A stretch of DNA of 64,000 bases, taken from Tetrastigma voinierianum (lineage: Eukaryota > Streptophyta > Magnoliopsida > Vitales > Vitaceae). The stretch covers positions 186,001 to 250,000 of the forward strand of contig JAEQBH010004663.1 of NCBI GenBank assembly GCA_016808115.1, given 5' to 3'. Shown here one piece after another: positions 12,487 to 23,394 of the stretch; within the stretch, counting starts at the first letter, position 1; each line of letters starts with the position of its first letter. A program made the translations under genes and the position numbers. The notes below the pieces were generated by a model that saw only the letters and a list, made by a program, of their open reading frames with translations, was not told the origin of the DNA and searched no databases.

Positions 12487-13000
12487 ACAATATCCAATTG
12501 TCATGAAGCCTTTTGGGGGGAAAAGCCAAAAAACAAAAGCATGAGGTCTTAGGCCGCCCAAAGTGTGACAAAGATCACCACGCACGCCCCTTGAAGACTC
12601 GCTTAGAGCCAGCCGGGTGCGCCAAGCAATGTATGAGGTAAATGAGAATGTCGTGGCGATTAGCATACGTATAGTAATGGAGAAAATTTATGTGTGTGAG
12701 TACAGAGTGTTGGGAGATGCTTGGGAGCTGAGGCCAAGCCATCTGGAGCGAGCACAGGCAAACATGGAAGTTGCTTCGCTAGTCGACGACTACCTATGAA
12801 GAAGGGTCATGATGATACTCTTATGTAAATCTCATCGTTCTGAGCTTTTGATGAGCCCGAGGCAAGGTGTCGAAAGGTGTCGAGAGGGGCCATCGTAAGG
12901 GTCATGCTACTGTAAAAAGTTAGACCTATGACAATTGGTATCATACCAATATAGATATGGAATAATATGTCCATGGGTTTCCCAACAAGCGGTAGCTCTT
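12487..13000 (+). mobile_element. Decayed TRIM-like LTR fragments
   Basis: Positions 12487-12580 (ACAATATCCAATTG, AAAAGCCAAAAAACAAAAGC, then a GAGGTCTTAGG block) and about 12930-12990 (TATCATACC, GGTTTCCCAACAAGCGGTA) match successive parts of the TRIM-like LTR seen clearly at 14.2-15.0 kb. Between them is about 350 bp that I cannot place. It is a heavily decayed or rearranged copy in plus orientation. Confidence 0.45.
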
Positions 13001-13288
13001 TGGCTTGCCTTATAAGCCTACGGCTGAACCAACTCCAAAACCAAAGATGGGCCAAGCTTCACGTCGAGTTCACCATTCCACCTTTGTTCGTGTTTGCTTC
13101 AACTTTGCTCTAAACCGAGTCTCATTCCCTCATGGTTTTCCCTCTATGCCTTTGAAAGTCCTCTATGCCTTTCTACCATAGCCCAAGTTTCGTTTTTAAC
13201 CAAAGAATGCCTATTAACATGCATGCCCTTGAGCCCTGGGCCTCGATCCACAGTACTCTCCAGTCTCCACCTCAATGAGATATCAACC

Positions 13289-13956
13289 TGTTAGGTCCGC
13301 CCCATTTATTTATGGGCCGGACTTTAATGGGCTAAGCCTATATCTTGAAATTAAAAAAATCTTGAGAAGTTGTCTAGCAGCAGTTTAGAGAAAAGTGGGA
13401 AAGAGGGGTTTTAAAGAGAGAAACAACAAAGGGTTTTGATTTTTAAATCTTTTGCAATATGGAAGGCCAAACAATGTGTTTTTTTGGCTCAAATTTGACG
13501 TGATGATTCTTTACAGACTTTTCAATCCTAGTAACGCTGATCACAGAGCTTTCCATAATAATTTTATCTGATCATTCCACTATTCGACGAGATTTTCTCA
13601 GCTTATCCATCAATGAGGATGATGCTTGCTGGGTGAATGACAAGCTTTCAAAAACGTATATTCCTTGGATTTATTGCTGTTTTAGCCTCTAGTTTTCTTA
13701 CTGGAGAAGAACTTTGTTTAACATTATTGTCATTGTTGAAATAGTAGAAATTTAAGTAGCATACGGGTCCCGTCATTTTTACCATTTTCATTTGAGGGTT
13801 TCCTACATAAAAATTGTTGTCTCATTATGATTGATTTATTGTTGGTTGGTTGGTTTCCTTTGTTGTGTTAGCTAGTTTGATTGTTGAACCTATTTTGGCA
13901 CACAAAAAGGGAAAATTCATTTTTAGAATTATTGTATTTAGTAGTATTTCTCAACA
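13289..13956 (+). repeat. Ty1/copia LTR
   Basis: It begins TGTTAGGTCC and ends TTTCTCAACA, and is followed within 3 nt by a primer binding site and then by a gag start. The length, 668 bp, is usual for copia LTRs. No partner LTR was found downstream, because the element is cut off at about 14170. Confidence 0.75.
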
Positions 13957-13959
13957 AAG

Positions 13960-13971
13960 TGATATCAGAGC
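13960..13971 (+). promoter_or_regulatory. Primer binding site, initiator-Met tRNA type
   Basis: TGATATCAGAGC differs at one position from TGGTATCAGAGC, the common copia site complementary to the initiator-Met tRNA. Confidence 0.8.
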
Positions 13972-14010
13972 TTGGTTGTTTAGAGTTTTTTTTTTTTTTT
14001 TTGTGTTAAA

Positions 14011-14196
14011 ATGGATGATGACATGATAAAATTAAATTTGTTAAATTATTCCACTTCAAAGCGTATGATAGAAAATTTGTTCTATTGTAAAAATTTATAC
14101 AAGCCCATTAAATTGAAAGAAAAACCATTTGACACGTTTGATGAGGATTGGAATGTTGAACATGTAGTCTCAAAACAAAACCACGCAGGCGCCTGA
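14011..14196 (+). pseudogene. Truncated copia gag N-terminus
   Basis: An open frame starts MDDDMIKLNLLNYSTSKRM and continues through an ENLFYCKNLYKPIK stretch. This is the usual opening of a plant Ty1/copia gag: IKL-G-NY-TWK followed by a -ME-LLYCKDLYEPI-like block. It lies 40 bp past the PBS, the right place for gag. The expected tryptophan after NYST is replaced by serine. After about 53 residues the frame passes into TRIM-like LTR sequence near 14170, so the last dozen codons are not gag and the rest of the protein is missing. Confidence 0.75.
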
Positions 14197-14610
14197 GTGA
14201 TGCGCCGATAATATCATATCACGCGGATGCGACAAGCACGCTTTCCGGGAGCAAGTGAAAGATTAAAGCCGAAGTTCAAGCTAACCGCGGCGCTGGTGTT
14301 CGAACAAATGATGCGGTGGGCCCTTGGTAGATGGGCGCTAACGCGCGCTGCCTAAACGCCGTGGAAGTTTATCTTAGTTTGAGGGAAGGCTTGGTTGAAC
14401 TTTGTTTGAGGAGATTGCTGGGTGTAGCGAAATCTACAATGCTCACTGCCAGAATGAGAGGAACTTAGCGAGAAAGATATAATACGGGATAACATCCACT
14501 TTCGAGAGGAGGCCTTTGAGCGAAAACCCCAAAAACAAAATCATAAGGGCCCCAAAGTTGACAATATCATACCTATGCAGATGTGGATAGATCCAAAAGG
14601 TTTCCCAACA
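14171..14610 (+). mobile_element. TRIM-like miniature LTR element, plus orientation
   Basis: A damaged LTR end (14171-14240) is followed by a short interior (about 14241-14415) that ends in a purine-rich TTTGAGGAGAT. A second LTR at 14416-14610 starts TGCTGGGTGT and ends TTTCCCAACA. The interior has no coding capacity. The same LTR blocks (CCAAAAACAAAAT, GGGCCCCAAAGTTGACAAT, ATCATACC) occur in reverse order in the neighbouring minus-strand copy. Confidence 0.65.
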
Positions 14611-15041
14611 AGTGGATGTTATCTATGCTTATATACTCATAAGCTTTCCCATTCCTGACCAATGTATATAGGACATTTGTGAAACTTTAAGTGCACACTC
14701 AACAATCCTCCCTTTGAACAAAGTTCCACCGACACATGCCTTACATGAAATACCATCTACAAGGGAGCCCCTCCACATCATTTTGCTCAGTTTCCACCCA
14801 CATGGTTAAGCTTGAACTTGGTTCTAATACCACTTATTAGGAACCTCATGAACCATTTTCCTATCCACAGTGGTATGACATTGTCCACTTTGGGTCTAAG
14901 GCCCTCATGGTTTTGTTTTTGAGCTTTTTCCTTCAAAAAAGCCTCATACCAATTGGATGTTATTCTTGTTTATATACTCATAAGCCCTTCAATTCTTAAC
15001 CAATGTAGGACATTTGTAAAACTTTAGGCACACACCCAACA
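14611..15041 (-). mobile_element. TRIM-like miniature LTR element, minus orientation
   Basis: On the minus strand, an LTR starting TGTTGGGTGTGTGCC runs from 15041 to 14835. A PBS-like AGTGGTATTAGAACC follows, then a 130-bp interior ending in a purine-rich AAAGGGAGGAT. A second LTR starts TGTTGAGTGTGCAC at 14704 and is cut at about 14611. LTRs of about 200 bp and an interior of about 130 bp with no gene fit the TRIM class. A GAGGGATG purine run also sits just before the first LTR, as though another unit once preceded it. Confidence 0.75.
14817..14834 (-). promoter_or_regulatory. PBS of the minus-strand TRIM-like element
   Basis: The minus strand reads AGTGGTATTAGAACC immediately after the LTR. 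It resembles TGGTATCAGAGCC, the initiator-Met tRNA type, with two or three changes. Confidence 0.65.
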
Positions 15042-16953
15042 CATCCCTCATTGAACATCGTGATATCCTTGCTCAGAAGGAGTGAGCTCCTCCAAATTCA
15101 ACCTTGCAGTAACTCCGCAAAATATGAGTTGTCTAACTTCAGAGGATTCCTTATCCAAGGGCCATAAAAAATACCGGTTGCTTTGGACGTGCCTTTCCTA
15201 ATATTTGTGACCTCCTAATAGTGCCACAATATCCTTGTTAGACAGGCTCATTCGATAGAAAATGTCCCTAATGTTTAGCATCAGGAGACTGCCCTTCTTT
15301 GGAGAAGTCTTTGAATCCTCTCTACCAGGTTCAAAAGTCAATTGTGGGGCCTCCTGTGTTCTCAACTGTGCAACATCTCCCGCTGTACAAGACTACAAGT
15401 GGTCTTTGGGTATATGGCTTCACTGTAGCCAGTCCTCTTGAGGTCTTAACCTCTCCTCTGAGACTGCATCTTCTTGAAGTCTTGGTGATGATGGTGTTGT
15501 AACAAAAAAGAAGATAAGAGATGAGAGAGAAAAAATGCACAATATGCATCCTCTAAGTCACGGCATGCACCAAGATATACACCTCTCTTCTCTTTACTCA
15601 CTCTCTCACTACACCAAAGTGCACTTCACCCTCTTTCAACAAAAAAAAAATGCAGTAGCCAGAAACAAGCTAATGCCCTCTTTTACCTATATCAGTACTC
15701 ACTAATGAAGACCCACTTCTGTTTCAGGATCCCATTGCTGTCCTCCATAACCTGTTGGGCCCGGAGCTTAAATCTGTAGGTGGAAAGCAGATTGGCATTC
15801 AAGATGTATATCTCTCCTTGCCATGCCCGTGATCATGTTCACCACATTCGTGATGGTTCTCCCCATGCCCATGATCTCATCACCATGGTCAATTAAAGAG
15901 GAGATTCTCAGATACTCAGAAACACACTAGAGAGAGAGGAGAAAAGAAGAGTTCTTTAGAGAAATGCAAGAGAGAAAGGACAATCTTTACTCTCCTTTTT
16001 CACAAACACCTTATTTTTCAATTTACCACTCTGTATTCCCCTGTTTCTCTCACTCTGTTACAAGGACGACTCACCAGACATCCTCTCCATATTCTCTTGC
16101 AGGTTCTACTTTCGCACATCTCACACACATGACTTGAAGAACTTTCCTTGGATCATCCTCAATTTCATCTTTATCTCGACCTCCAACATGTCATCTTACA
16201 GCCACAGCAAACCCCATTTCCCTTATGCTTCACTTTGAGATCTGAACATCATATTTGGGTGTTTCAGCCACTCATTTGCTTAACACAAATGCACCTCCAG
16301 GACACCATGCCATAACCACATGGAATCCCATACCAGTGCAGTCACATGGGCACACCAAATCCATGAAAAAACGCTCACATGCAGATAGCAGCCAGCCCTT
16401 ACACAGAGGAGGTCTCCCACTGCCTCACATGCAGAAATCATCCACCTTTTTGTTTTTCTCTCTAGTTCTTACACCTAGCAACTTCAACTCTCTTCCATTC
16501 CAATCAGCACCATAGCCCTGAAAGGATCCCATTCTCCTCCTTCCTCTAGTTTGAATTTCTCAAACCCATTCGGTTATACTCATCTGAGAGCCTTCTCTTT
16601 CCAGAACCTGATTCAGAACAACATTTCCCAACTGATGTCCTACCCTTAGAAGGAACCTCCAAATTTTCTGAGCAAATCAGTATCACTCTTGCTAGAGATA
16701 TCACCATCCACTGCATATCTGCCCTCCAGTTTCCGGCAATCTAGGATCCTCCATATCTGCCACCTTCTGTTTCCACTGTTCTCAATTTCTCTCATTTATA
16801 GGGATGACTCCACACATTATTTGTGCTACTGCAGAATGCCTCACACCATCCCAGAACTTTAAATAGCTTCATCATCCTTGGAGTTACAAACATCCACAAG
16901 TCAACATAGATGGATACCATCCATTGCAACTAGGGCAAGGAGATCAAGCATCA
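15042..16953. other. Pyrimidine-rich region, no gene recognised
   Basis: About 1.9 kb with many CT-rich phrases on the plus strand and short open frames on both strands. None shows a recognisable domain. The same texture resumes at 18480-19333, on the far side of the small LTR element, so the two parts were probably continuous before that insertion. Confidence 0.4.
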
Positions 16954-17361
16954 TGATGGGGCATGAAGTAGGCCTATATTTAGGCCTAGATGAGATAGAA
17001 AGCTCAATTTCAATTATTATTTTTATTATTATTAGTTATTTATTTAATCGTACTTTTTAGGATTTATCTGTTAGAGTTTTTAGGAATTATCTGTTAGGGG
17101 TTTTATGATTTATCTGTTTGAGTTTTTTGAAGATTTTATCTCACAGATTTTAGATCATCATAGGGATTTTCTTTTAGTGCTTATAAATAAAATTCTTATA
17201 ATATTGCTTTTGCAGATTTGATATAATATTGAAAAACCCAAGAATTTCGCTTTATTTATTTGCTCGCTTTCACTTTATATTTTTCGTAGCCGAGCTACAT
17301 CAATTTGGTATCACAGCATAACTTCGATTCGAGATCAAGTTATTGTTTTTGTCCTGCATCA
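16954..17361 (+). repeat. 5' LTR of the short element
   Basis: It starts TGATGGGGCATGA and ends CTGCATCA. It shares AATTATTATTTTTATTATTA, several TTTATCTGTT repeats, TTTTCGTAGCCGAGCTACAT and GAGATCAAGTTATT with the right LTR. A GCTTATAAATA box near 17180-17190 is a candidate promoter. Confidence 0.8.
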
Positions 17362-17363
17362 AT

Positions 17364-17376
17364 TTGGTATCAAAGC
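17364..17376 (+). promoter_or_regulatory. Primer binding site, initiator-Met tRNA type
   Basis: TTGGTATCAAAGC begins 3 bases after the LTR end, one base different from the usual TGGTATCAGAGC core. A similar string, TTTGGTATCACAGC, also lies inside the LTR at about 17305-17320 and, as TTTGATATCATAAC, in the right LTR. Confidence 0.75.
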
Positions 17377-18062
17377 CTAACTTTGATATGAGATCAAGTT
17401 ATTTCTATTTGTTTCAAGTTCTTGATCCGAGATCAGAGCTTCTTGTTTGTTTGATTTGGTACAATCCTCTGTGTCAAAATTCACTGACCCAACTACCTTC
17501 GATCCCTTTCATTATTCTCTCAACCCAACGACTCTTCTCGGACTACTATTCGACCGACCGTCGCCTCGCCCGCTCGATACCACCGCTACTTCGATCGACG
17601 CCGCGTTTACTAAGGATCGAACGCTTCCTTCTCCAAGGATCAAAACCACGCCCCGTTGCATACTACGTTTTGATCTTTGCAAGCATATTTCACCGTAATT
17701 CGCGGAGTACAACGCCTTGATTTCCCCAATCACCAATTCCGGTACGCAACATCCACTGCCGCTGATACCGCAGCACGCCAAGGTTCGATCTCCAGCCCCG
17801 AATCAATTCATCCGAACCAAACACCGTGCCGGTATAAGAAGAGAGCTTGACATCAAGATTCACCAGCCCGATCAAGCTCTCCAAGGTCCCCAGCTCTAGT
17901 CAGAGAACATTCAACATTCAACCACAAATTCCAAGACTTCAAGAAAATCAAACATGGATATTCGTGAAAGAAGTAAAAGAATTGACACACTTCACCAAAG
18001 AACAGGATTTGTAAATTTTTCCGATCACTCTTGGAGTCGAGTTCTTTTCTCAACCAGAGGAA

Positions 18063-18479
18063 TGACGTGGGCATGAGGAGAATCTTGTTATCTGAAGCTA
18101 GATGAGATAGAAGCCCAAGCTCTTTCAATTATTATTTTTATTATTATTAGTTTTATTTAATTGTACTTTTAGATTTATCCGTTAGGTTTTTAGGATTTAT
18201 CTGTTGTGGCTTTGGCGCATTTATATCTGTTTGAGTTTTTTAAGATTTATCTGTTATGATTTTTAGGATTTATCCATTAGGATTTTCTTTTAGTGCTTAT
18301 AAATAGCACCTTATGTGATTGTTTTTAGAGATTTGATATACACAAAACTTTAGACTTCATTTTTATTTATTTGTTTGCTTTCTTCTTAATTTTATTATTT
18401 TTCGTAGCCGAGCTACATCAATTTGATATCATAACATGACTTCGATCCGAGATCAAGTTATTATTTTTATCGTGCATCA
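18063..18479 (+). repeat. 3' LTR of the short element
   Basis: It starts TGACGTGGGCATGAGGA and ends CGTGCATCA. It matches 16954-17361 along its length with scattered differences. A purine-rich CCAGAGGAA precedes it. Confidence 0.8.
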
Positions 18480-19333
18480 TCAAGCATCAACTTTCACCTC
18501 ACAGGAATCAGTTTAACAACTATCTTCACCACATTGAACTACTTCTCCAATGTTAAACAGAAGACATTTCAAATGGTATTAATGCATGAGAACTGGCTTG
18601 AGAGAAAGAAACCCAAGATCTTTTACAAGGAATTGATTACACCTAGAAGCAATCCCATGCAATGTATGCATGACCAAATACAAGCAAGGAGACCTCTTAC
18701 TCCTTCTATCCCAGTCCTCCATTACCGAATCTTCACACCATGACATACCATAGAGTTTATTCCCTTCCCCTATCTAGACATTCCCTTTCTCTTACACCAT
18801 AGCCATAGAGAACCCTCACCATGGATGTCTCATCACGCCTGCTCTCTCTCAGTTCTCTCATGCAAACCAGCAAGACGTCTCATATCCCCCAGATCATAGC
18901 CTACATCTCTACTCTCTGGACGTCTCACAAACATACCATACCACGACCACTTCTTCCTTCCTCATGCGGATCATCACCTTTCCTTCTCTAGATATTCTTT
19001 CTCAGAACCTCTCTTGATGAATGATGGTCATGGCTTCTCTTGGAATCTTAATTTCTTCTCCAAGACCACACCACTTCTTGGACTGTCAACCCTAAGATGC
19101 AACAAAAATCCCTTTATTCACATAGGTCTTTCTTCAAAGACCTCACACTCATTCACTGGTATGAAAAATAAACCAAGAACAAAGATAAACAACACTCTCT
19201 TCTTATCTTTTCTGCTCCTGGGCAACCAGGTTTCATATCTCTCTATCTCTACAAGAAAATCTAACCCAAGAACCACCTATAGAAACATATTCCCGATCTC
19301 AAGAACACAAGAAGGGTATTAGACCACCAACTA
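18480..19333. other. Pyrimidine-rich region, no gene recognised
   Basis: It continues the texture of 15042-16953. A roughly 100-codon open frame at 19014-19322 has no recognisable motif. I see no element ends. Confidence 0.4.
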
Positions 19334-20038
19334 TGTGAGAATGCCGAACAAAATAGTGTGTTGAGCGATGATCCCCGAACAGGTGGTGTTTCACGTTGTG
19401 GTTGTATGTGTTCGCATACCAGAAACAGAAAAAACAAACCTGAAGCAGCAGTACAAAACAAAGAAATGAGAATGTTGACCTGAGCCCAACGAAATAACGT
19501 CGTGTCCTTAAGACAATTCAGCCCTCAATCAGTACCGAGGATAGTACAACGCCTCCCAGATAGAACGGACTCCGTCTCAAGCGTACATAGCCCGAGTGAC
19601 CCACGAACTCACTTTGCGCAACAAGAACAATCGCACAAATGGATGATGAGAGTGATGCAGTGTGTTCGTTAAAAAAAAAAAAAAATCATTTGGAAAAGCG
19701 GGAGTAAATATATATACGTAGGTGTCTCCACGAAAGCGCATTACGTTGGTTAAAAAAATTGGAACTAAACAACGTGGTTCCGTTTGGAAAATAAACCGAT
19801 GTTTTAATTCGTGATCAACCGAGCCGAAATAATGGACGGACACGCATACGACACACATAGGGGAAACCGATCTAGCTTGGCGTAGGTCCTCTTCCACAAA
19901 AAGTGCAGGCCTCTAGGGCTCCAAACCCATTTGAGAGGCTCAACCATTTAAACTCATCTCCTTCTTGTTTCTATTCGATGTGCGGGACAAACACTTTTTC
20001 ATTCAAATATGGGTTTTGTGGGATTCCAAGTCCCAACA
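19334..20038 (-). repeat. 3' LTR of the decayed copia element
   Basis: The minus strand starts TGTTGGGACTTGGAATCC at 20038, directly after a purine-rich ATGTGGGGAT (20039-20048). The lower end is placed at a CTCACA near 19334 and is uncertain, because the partner LTR is missing. Confidence 0.6.
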
Positions 20039-20569
20039 ATCCCCACATGAATGGGAAAAAAGTTCGATAATTACTGCAGTATGCATGAGATGCAAAGTGC
20101 GATTATTCCACAGAGAAAACGTTGCATCGGGATAAGTAGTTTGAGACTTTGAACTTTCCTAGTGAAACCTATCGGGCTTACTCGATCAATCAGTAGACTT
20201 GATGTCCTTGAACTGTCGACCTTTCGTGTAAGCCTAGATAATAGAAATCACATAACTATTTCTCGAACAAAATTGGTTCTCACTGTTGTGTTCATTTTGG
20301 CCATGAACACCCGCTGTCTCACGAGTAATTTTAGAGAATTCACCTTTGCAATTCCTGCGTGATGCCCTCACTTTACACTCACATAGGTGATTTCCTCGAA
20401 CATATAGTTTCATAGCTGTCATTAAAAGCTTTTGCTTAACCTTCACATATTAATATCGTTTTTATCCTGAATGCAAAACAAATTGTATGTTACCCACACT
20501 CGCTCATAACTCTAGTTGTCCCTTTGAACTTAGATCTTGGGATCTCCAGTCAACTAGGTAGGATGTCCG

Positions 20570-22100
20570 CTATGATGACTTGTTTAGAGGCCTTAAACCC
20601 ATTCCCCTTGATGTTTTTGCAATCATCTCTATAGTTAGGCCTTTTGTCAATGGACCCACAATATTATTTTTTAACTTCACATAGTCAATGGTGATAATTC
20701 CACTAGAAAGAAGTTGTCTTACTATGTCATGTCTTCGACGTATGTGTCGAGACTTACCATTATACATGACATTCCTTGCCCTTCCTATTGCCGCTTGACT
20801 ATCACAATGCATACATACAACGGCACTGTTTAGGCCAATTAGGAATATCTTCCAAGAAATTTCGGCATCAAATTTTCTTCACCGCTTTATCCAAAGCAAT
20901 AATTTCGATTCCATAGTGAATCTAGCAATACAAGTTTGTTTGGATGATTTCAAGACATTGTCGCCCTCTACCATGAATACATATCCACTTGTTGATTTTG
21001 TGTCTTTAGTGTCGCGTTATTCAATTTGCATCACAAGATCCTTCAAGTAATCGCTGTAGATATTCTGTAATGCAAAGCATAAATTTGAGCATGCCTTTTG
21101 GCAGCCTTTAACAAATTTTTCAGCTTTCCAATGATTTTTTATTTGAGAACTGCAACGACTTAGCTTGCTAATCGCACAAGCTATGTCTAACCTAGTACGC
21201 CTATGACATACATTAAATTTTGCCTATATACTAGCATACTCATTTTCGAGCTTTGTTTTCACTCAAATATTCTTAGAAAGATGTAAAATTAACATCTATC
21301 GAAGTCTTTACTAGTACAATACCTAGATTCTGCACTTTCCAAGAATCGTTTAACATAATGGGATTGTGATAGAGCTAATCCTCCAGTGTCTTATGGATTT
21401 TAACCCTAAAATAACATCAACGAATTTCATATCTTTCATATTTCAAATTTACTTAATGCAAGCATTTGATTTTCTTAATGCTTCACGTCTGTTATAAGCA
21501 TATCGTCTACATATAGACATAAATGGCAAAGCAATTTTGAGTTTGCTTAACATATACACATTTATCGTGACTCATTAATCTTGGAAACCATTCGACAATG
21601 ACATTCTCGCGAATTTAGCATGCCACTGCTGTGCTTGCTCTAATCCATGTAGTGACTCTGATACAAGCCGACATACTTTCTCAAGCCTTGTCTCGAATGA
21701 ACTTTCCGTTGTTCCAACATATTTCTTCTTCCAAATTTCCGTTTAAGAAGGGCGTTTTCACATCCATTTGATGGATTTCAAGTTTATACACCGCTGCTAT
21801 AGCAATTAGCATCCTTATAGATGTAATTCTAGTAACAGGTGAATAAGTATCAAAATAATCAAGACTTTCTCGTTGCATGTATCCCTTTATTACAAGCCTA
21901 GCCTTATATTTATCAATGGCACAATCCGCTTTCATTTTCCTCTTGAAAATCCACTTACATTGTAGTGGTTTATTGCCAGGAGGAAGGTCAACCAAATTCC
22001 ATGTATGATTTGGCCAAGATGGATTCAACTTCACTATTGATAGCTTCTTTCCGCATCAGACAAGGTCACAAACTTCTTTGAATGTCCGAGGCTCATTTTT
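20570..22100 (-). pseudogene. copia reverse transcriptase and RNase H remnant
   Basis: The RT blocks KWIFKRKMKADCAIDKYKAR, a YFDTYSPVTRITS stretch and HQMDVKTPFLNGNLEEEI lie at 21700-21990. They match the core of plant Ty1/copia RT; proline replaces the usual alanine in KTAFLNG. RNase H appears at 20570-20812 as CDSQAAIGRARN, with SRHIRRRHDIVRQLL after it. The YVDD catalytic box falls near 21480-21520, where only a decayed MISI-type match can be read. This would be the copying enzyme of the element; it is inactive. Confidence 0.85.
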
Positions 22101-22399
22101 CCAACAGACACGTATATGAAATCGTGTCCAAAAGACGTGGAAGCCCCTTTGTCTTTTACTTACGTCTATTCATCCTCCATTGGGATCACTTATATAGTAT
22201 CTCGAGACTCTTTATTATTATCAATCGACTCATATACTATGTTATATGAAATATATTTTCAAAGAACGGTTATCTGATTCAAATGGATCGATTGACATGT
22301 ATATATCCTCTGGGGATCTCCGACTTGTGAACAAGAAAACGATATGCATTAAGTTATTCGAAAGATATCCGATAAAAACACTACAACAATCTGTCCTAC

Positions 22400-22990
22400 C
22401 TTAACCTTTTTAGGCTTAGAATCGCAACCTTAGCCAAACACCCCACACTTTGGAGATAATTCAAGTAGGTGATTCGCTTCCATTTCTTAGCTGGGAGTTT
22501 GTTGTGTCTTTTGTGGGGTACTTATTTAAAATAAAATTGTCAATAAAACAACTTCCTCTACAAATTATGTGGTAAACTATAAACTATTCAACAATGCATT
22601 CATTGCTTCTTAAAGACTCTAAGTTTTCCGCCACCCATTAGATTGTGGTATAAGTGGTTACTATTTGCGAATGATACCAAATCTCGCATAAATTTCTCAA
22701 ACGGAAATTCATATTTACCTCCTCTGTCACTCCTTATGATTTTAATTTTCTTGTTCAACCGAGTTTCAACTTCGGCCTTATAGGTTTTAAAAGCATTCAC
22801 AACCTCATCTTTACTACTAAGCAAATAAACATAACAATACCGCGAGCAATCATCTATAAAAGTAATAAAATACTTATTACCACCTCTTGACGGTATTGAT
22901 TTCATATCGCATATATCTGTGTGTATTAAATCTGAAGGTTCAAAACTCATTATTCAGAGTGGAAAGTGGGACTTAGAAAATTTAGATTCA
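22400..22990 (-). pseudogene. copia integrase remnant
   Basis: An open stretch of 116 residues (22600-22950) contains LIHTDICDMKSIPSRGGNKY, FITFIDDCSRYCYVYLL and KIIRSDRGGKYE. These carry the first two acidic residues of the integrase D,D-35-E core; the glutamate lies beyond the frame break. Further on, near 22380-22460, a SKPKKVKVG stretch resembles the tail of copia integrase. It would insert the DNA copy into the chromosome, but is inactive here. Confidence 0.85.
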
Positions 22991-23394
22991 ACACACTGGG
23001 AATTTCTCACTGGACAAATAAAATTCGCAAATGCTCCCATATCATTAATTTTTGGCTGAGTTCATAGTTATCGTGTCCTAGTCTAGCATGCCAAATGTTA
23101 GAAGACTCACACATAAGAAGAAGCAACTTTATTCAAATCATCCTTGGTTATAATCAATTATTACATTTAGCTTGAACAAACCACATCACTCCGATAACCC
23201 TTTCCTTACATACATCTCATTTTTTGAGTACAACCACGGACATAAAACCAACTTGAAGCCATTCTCGTTAAGGAAGAGAGCCTCGACACTAAATTCTGCG
23301 AACATACGGCACATGCAAAACATTAATTAGTGTCAATCTTTCCGCATGTCATCTTTAGAGCAATCTTTCCGACACTCTAACTCCAGAGGTTGAT

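Larger units (their letters stand above)
16954..18479 (+). mobile_element. Short non-coding LTR element (TRIM/LARD-like)
   Basis: LTRs of 408 and 417 bp enclose 701 bp with no recognisable protein. A PBS follows the first LTR. The element is flanked on both sides, directly at the TG and CA ends, by the same 10 bases TCAAGCATCA. It is too small to encode its own enzymes and would depend on others. The interior is GC-rich compared with the LTRs and has short open frames without motifs. Confidence 0.8.

Noticed and set aside
14171..15041. Cassandra-type TRIM with a 5S rRNA promoter
   Set aside because: The LTRs lack the 5S-like A-box and C-box region that defines Cassandra.
17343..17720. Overlapping open frames in the interior of the 16.9-18.5 kb element
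   Set aside because: Three frames on both strands are open over the same GC-rich stretch, with no gag or other motif in any of them.
19577..19897. Minus-strand open frame of 106 codons
   Set aside because: It lies wholly inside the copia 3' LTR and has no domain; LTRs are not normally coding.
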